A stretch of DNA of 6,897 nucleotides from Planctomycetota bacterium. GTDB taxonomy: Bacteria; Planctomycetota; MHYJ01; JACPRB01. Both the position numbers and the translations under genes were made by a program. Below, piece by piece: positions 5,424 through 6,897 of this stretch (the stretch's first letter is position 1; each line of letters starts with the position of its first letter). Below the pieces are notes generated by a model. It had not been told where the DNA came from. It searched no databases and saw only the letters and a list, made by a program, of their open reading frames with translations. The stretch is taken from positions 1 to 6,897 of the forward strand of contig JACQFK010000480.1 in the NCBI GenBank assembly GCA_016200125.1, read 5' to 3'.

Positions 5424-5431
5424 CAAAACTT

Positions 5432-5450
5432 GCTTTACACCTAGTAAAGC
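5432..5450. promoter_or_regulatory. Palindrome GCTTTAC-N5-GTAAAGC, possible operator
   Basis: Perfect 7-bp inverted repeat with a 5-nt centre, 8 nt after the STN gene stop. TTTACA recurs at 5455-5460, 21 bp (two helical turns) from the first copy at 5434-5439. Symmetry and phasing suggest a dimeric regulator site; a weak hairpin is the alternative. No gene is found for it to control except a possible RNA. Confidence 0.35.
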
Positions 5451-5634
5451 CTCCTTTACAGATCGGGCCTTCCGCGGCGACCCATGGAAATCATTTCTTA
5501 AGTCATTGGTATGTGGGTGGTTATAGGTGCATCATTCGTTATGGGTAGGCGGGTTGGCAGGGGCCTTGCATAGGCTGGGGTGTCATCTGTTTGTGGGAGA
5601 AGGGTAGCGGGAGTCAGGGGGAACTGGAAATTTG

Positions 5635-5682
5635 GCTGGCGGGCGAAACTGTTAATAAGGCTCGCCCCTTTCGTCCGCCAGC
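5635..5682 (+). repeat. 14-bp hairpin with 20-nt loop
   Basis: Arms 5635-5648 and 5669-5682 are complementary with one mismatch that becomes a G-U pair in RNA. A competing shorter pairing, GGGCGA (5641-5646) with TCGCCC (5662-5667), is available within it, so two alternative folds exist. It lies 15 nt upstream of the terminator. Such mutually exclusive pairings can mark an attenuator or structured RNA, but no known riboswitch class was recognised. Confidence 0.5.
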
Positions 5683-5697
5683 TTTACTCTTCGTATG

Positions 5698-5735
5698 CCC
5701 GGCCTTTCCGGAAGGGAAGGCCGGGTTTTTCTTTT
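5698..5735 (+). terminator. Strong intrinsic terminator with GGAA tetraloop
   Basis: CCCGGCCTTTCC (5698-5709), loop GGAA, GGGAAGGCCGGG (5714-5725): a 12-bp stem with one wobble pair, closed by a GNRA-type loop and followed by TTTTTCTTTT (5726-5735). This is a textbook rho-independent terminator on the plus strand. It would end transcription from the Ubl/STN operon or from an RNA encoded in the 5424-5697 stretch. Confidence 0.9.
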
Positions 5736-5747
5736 CCCGGCGGGCGT

Positions 5748-5817
5748 GGCGAAAAAACGAACCGTCTCCTTTTTCACCCCGGCGGCGGCGAAAAAGGAGA
5801 CGGTTCGTTTTTTCGCC
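5748..5817. terminator. 28-bp perfect inverted repeat, bidirectional-terminator-like
   Basis: Arms 5748-5775 and 5790-5817 are perfectly complementary over 28 bp, with a 14-nt GC-rich centre. Each arm has an A or T run (six at the outer side, five at the inner side), so RNA from either strand ends in a hairpin with a U run near its base. It follows the first terminator by 12 nt. Its length and perfection exceed a normal terminator; a miniature mobile element or a double-stranded RNA source is also possible. No target-site duplication was seen. Confidence 0.6.
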
Positions 5818-5857
5818 GGACTCGAAGGGAGCGGGGGCTCCGCTCCGTCTCAATAGA

Positions 5858-5885
5858 TGGACACGCCGGGGCCGCGTGCTAGAAT
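5858..5885 (+). promoter_or_regulatory. Extended -10 promoter of the Cys/His-repeat lipoprotein
   Basis: TGGACA (5858-5863, five of six), a 16-nt spacer and TAGAAT (5880-5885, five of six), with TG at 5877-5878 as an extended -10. Transcription should start near 5892, giving a leader of about 24 nt that contains GGGGAG (5901-5906), 9 nt before the ATG at 5916. It sits just after the terminators, so the lipoprotein is an independent unit. Confidence 0.7.
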
Positions 5886-5915
5886 GGGCCCCGACTTCCT
5901 GGGGAGATTCAGACC

Positions 5916-6614
5916 ATGATGCATCGACTGTCCCTGCTGGCGATCCTGGCGCTCGGGGCCTGCTCGTCGTCGGGGAGCCGCTATGACTCGCGCCCCGTCG
6001 ACAAGGTCTTCGTCGAGGACGAGCGGTCGCCGGAGAAGAGCGCCGGCTGGTGCAGCAAGTGCAACATGAACGTCTTCGCCGGCCACCGCTGCGGCCTGAC
6101 CGCGCCCTGCCAGCTCTGCAGCCGCGAGGCGGGGGCCCGCCACCTGCATGAGGTCGCCTGGCAGTGCGGCTCCTGCGACATCGTCATCGCGAAGCAGCAC
6201 GAGTGCGTGGACGCGAAGACCTGCTCCACCTGCCGCCAGGACAAGCATCAGCGCCGCGCGCTGCTGGGGACCACCGGCTGCGAGCGCTGCTACCGCCAGA
6301 TCCCGCCGATCCGCCTCGTGGGCATCACCAGCTACTGCGGCGAGTGCAACCAGGAGGTCGGCGCGAACCACGTCCACCACCGGACCGCCTACTGCCTCAA
6401 GTGCCTCCACGAGGCGGGGCAGAACCACGTCTGCGACGCGACCCGCTTCTGCTATGACCACGGAACCGACGAGGCCGTCGACCACGTCCACGGCACGACC
6501 GTCTACTGCCTGAAGTGCCACCGCGAGGCGGGCGAAAACCACCGTCACGGCCTCACCGAGTGGTGCTGGGTCTGCCGCGGCGAGCAGGAGTGGCCGCACT
6601 GCCACCATCATTAG
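5916..6614 (+). CDS. Lipoprotein of ten tandem 19-residue Cys/His (zinc-finger-like) repeats
   Basis: The product is 232 aa. A lipoprotein signal, MMHRLSLLAILALGAC, gives the lipobox LGAC with Cys16, followed by a Ser-rich linker; Ser17 at +2 favours the outer membrane under the usual rule. From residue 45 to the end the protein is ten units of exactly 19 residues (the last 17). The pattern is aromatic-C-x2-C-x7-H-x-(C/H), as in YCLKCHREAGENHRHGLTE. Eight units keep four potential metal ligands; unit 8 has CxxH for CxxC, and units 4 and 5 keep only the CxxC pairs. The protein ends CHHH. I know no named family for it. Binding of several zinc or other soft metal ions outside the cytoplasm is a strong inference from the ligands; metal storage, sensing or a structural role cannot be told apart. 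It has its own promoter and RBS. Confidence 0.88.
   Translation: MMHRLSLLAILALGACSSSGSRYDSRPVDKVFVEDERSPEKSAGWCSKCNMNVFAGHRCGLTAPCQLCSREAGARHLHEVAWQCGSCDIVIAKQHECVDAKTCSTCRQDKHQRRALLGTTGCERCYRQIPPIRLVGITSYCGECNQEVGANHVHHRTAYCLKCLHEAGQNHVCDATRFCYDHGTDEAVDHVHGTTVYCLKCHREAGENHRHGLTEWCWVCRGEQEWPHCHHH
6048..6611 (+). repeat. Ten coding 57-bp tandem units
   Basis: The 19-residue units of the lipoprotein lie head to tail with no indels from codon 45. DNA similarity is highest between units 7 (from 6390) and 9 (from 6504), both reading YCLKC..EAG.NH, suggesting a recent copy across unit 8. Other units have diverged widely while keeping Cys/His positions, which implies selection on the ligands. Confidence 0.85.
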
Positions 6615-6712
6615 AAGAAGCATCAAGCAGCGGGCAGCGGGAGCCTTTTTCCGGCGACACCTTCACGCCGGCCGCGGGTTCAATCTTGCAAACCTGTACG
6701 CAGATTGACCCC

Positions 6713-6897
6713 ATGACGAAGGTTCTCGGCGCCCTGATGATGGTCCTCTGCCTGTCCCTGCTCGGCTCCGGCGTCGCCAACGCGCTGGTTTCATCCCCCA
6801 CCGCGCTGTCCCAGCAGGACGGCGGCAAGGGGCAGAAGAAGCACAAGAAGGGCAAGAAGGCGGCCAAGAAGCCCGGCAAGAAGCAGAACCGGAAGAA
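6713..6897 (+). CDS. Secreted lysine-rich protein, 3' end beyond window
   Basis: From the ATG at 6713, 61 complete codons run to the window edge. Residues 1-24 form a signal peptide (MTKVLGALMMVLCLSLLGSG then VANA), with a likely type I cleavage after Ala24 in the A-N-A site. After a short Ser/Gln linker, residues from about 39 on are dominated by Lys with Gly, Ala and Gln (GQKKHKKGKKAAKKPGKK). Similar basic tails appear in planctomycete exported proteins of unknown function; the part that would define a family is outside the window. No clear SD precedes it. The 98 nt after the lipoprotein gene hold only a small CCGGCG/CGCCGG hairpin (6651-6671) and a short T run (6645-6650), with no solid terminator. 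Confidence 0.75.
   Translation, partial: MTKVLGALMMVLCLSLLGSGVANALVSSPTALSQQDGGKGQKKHKKGKKAAKKPGKKQNRK

Larger units (their letters stand above)
5424..5915. other. Non-coding intergenic region rich in inverted repeats
   Basis: About 490 nt without a credible gene. The first 200 nt are more AT-rich than the flanking genes. Open frames here are short or low-complexity (Arg-rich runs read through the hairpin arms). It holds, in order, a palindrome (5432-5450), a long hairpin (5635-5682), an intrinsic terminator (5698-5735), a 28-bp perfect inverted repeat (5748-5817) and a promoter (5858-5885). A small RNA ending at the terminator is possible. Confidence 0.7.

Noticed and set aside
4335..5426. 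Long minus-strand frame opposite the STN gene
   Set aside because: It has no signal, motif or ribosome binding site, and it mirrors the codon pattern of the sense gene.
5580..5986. Short open frames through the hairpin region
   Set aside because: They read Arg/Lys-rich strings through the inverted-repeat arms on both strands, have no ribosome binding site and cross the terminator and promoter.
6048..6611. CRISPR or non-coding tandem array
   Set aside because: The 57-bp units are in-frame codons of one lipoprotein, diverged at DNA level but constrained at Cys/His positions, without spacers.

Overview
This is a GC-rich, gene-dense bacterial window. The signs point to a free-living Gram-negative-type bacterium, most likely a planctomycete or a relative. 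They are a complete ubiquitin-like conjugation cassette, a secretin-N-type exported protein, a lipoprotein, lysine-rich secreted protein and weak Shine-Dalgarno use. The phylum is inferred from family recollection, not from a marker gene.

Layout. On the minus strand, reading leftward, a membrane-anchored coiled-coil/TPR protein (1547 to 849) is translationally coupled to an exported alpha/beta hydrolase (852 to beyond the left edge). A 55-bp divergent control region (1548-1602) separates this pair from a plus-strand operon: an E1-like ThiF enzyme (1603-2757), a YukD-type beta-grasp ubiquitin-like protein (2840-3118), an E2/UBC-like protein (3160-3763) and a JAB/MPN+ metallopeptidase (3768-4328). 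An exported protein with two secretin-N/STN-like repeats (4380-5423) follows in the same direction. Next comes a non-coding stretch of about 490 nt with a palindrome, a strong intrinsic terminator and a 28-bp perfect inverted repeat. A promoter then drives a lipoprotein made of ten 19-residue Cys/His repeats (5916-6614). A lysine-rich secreted protein starts at 6713 and runs off the right edge.

How the genes fit together. E1 would activate the C-terminal glycine of the Ubl, pass it to E2, and the JAB protease would process or remove it. Operons of this E1-Ubl-E2-JAB type are known from comparative genomics of bacteria, and relatives (BIL/Bub-type systems) act in anti-phage defence; the role of this one cannot be read from sequence. 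Three observations stand out. First, an acidic-aliphatic motif resembling eukaryotic SUMO-interacting motifs occurs at the E1 N-terminus and twice in the E2 C-terminal tail. Second, the E2 gene is frameshifted and lacks the segment that should carry the active-site cysteine, probably a deletion of about 110 nt at a short repeat. Third, the Cys/His lipoprotein is built of exact-length tandem zinc-finger-like units.
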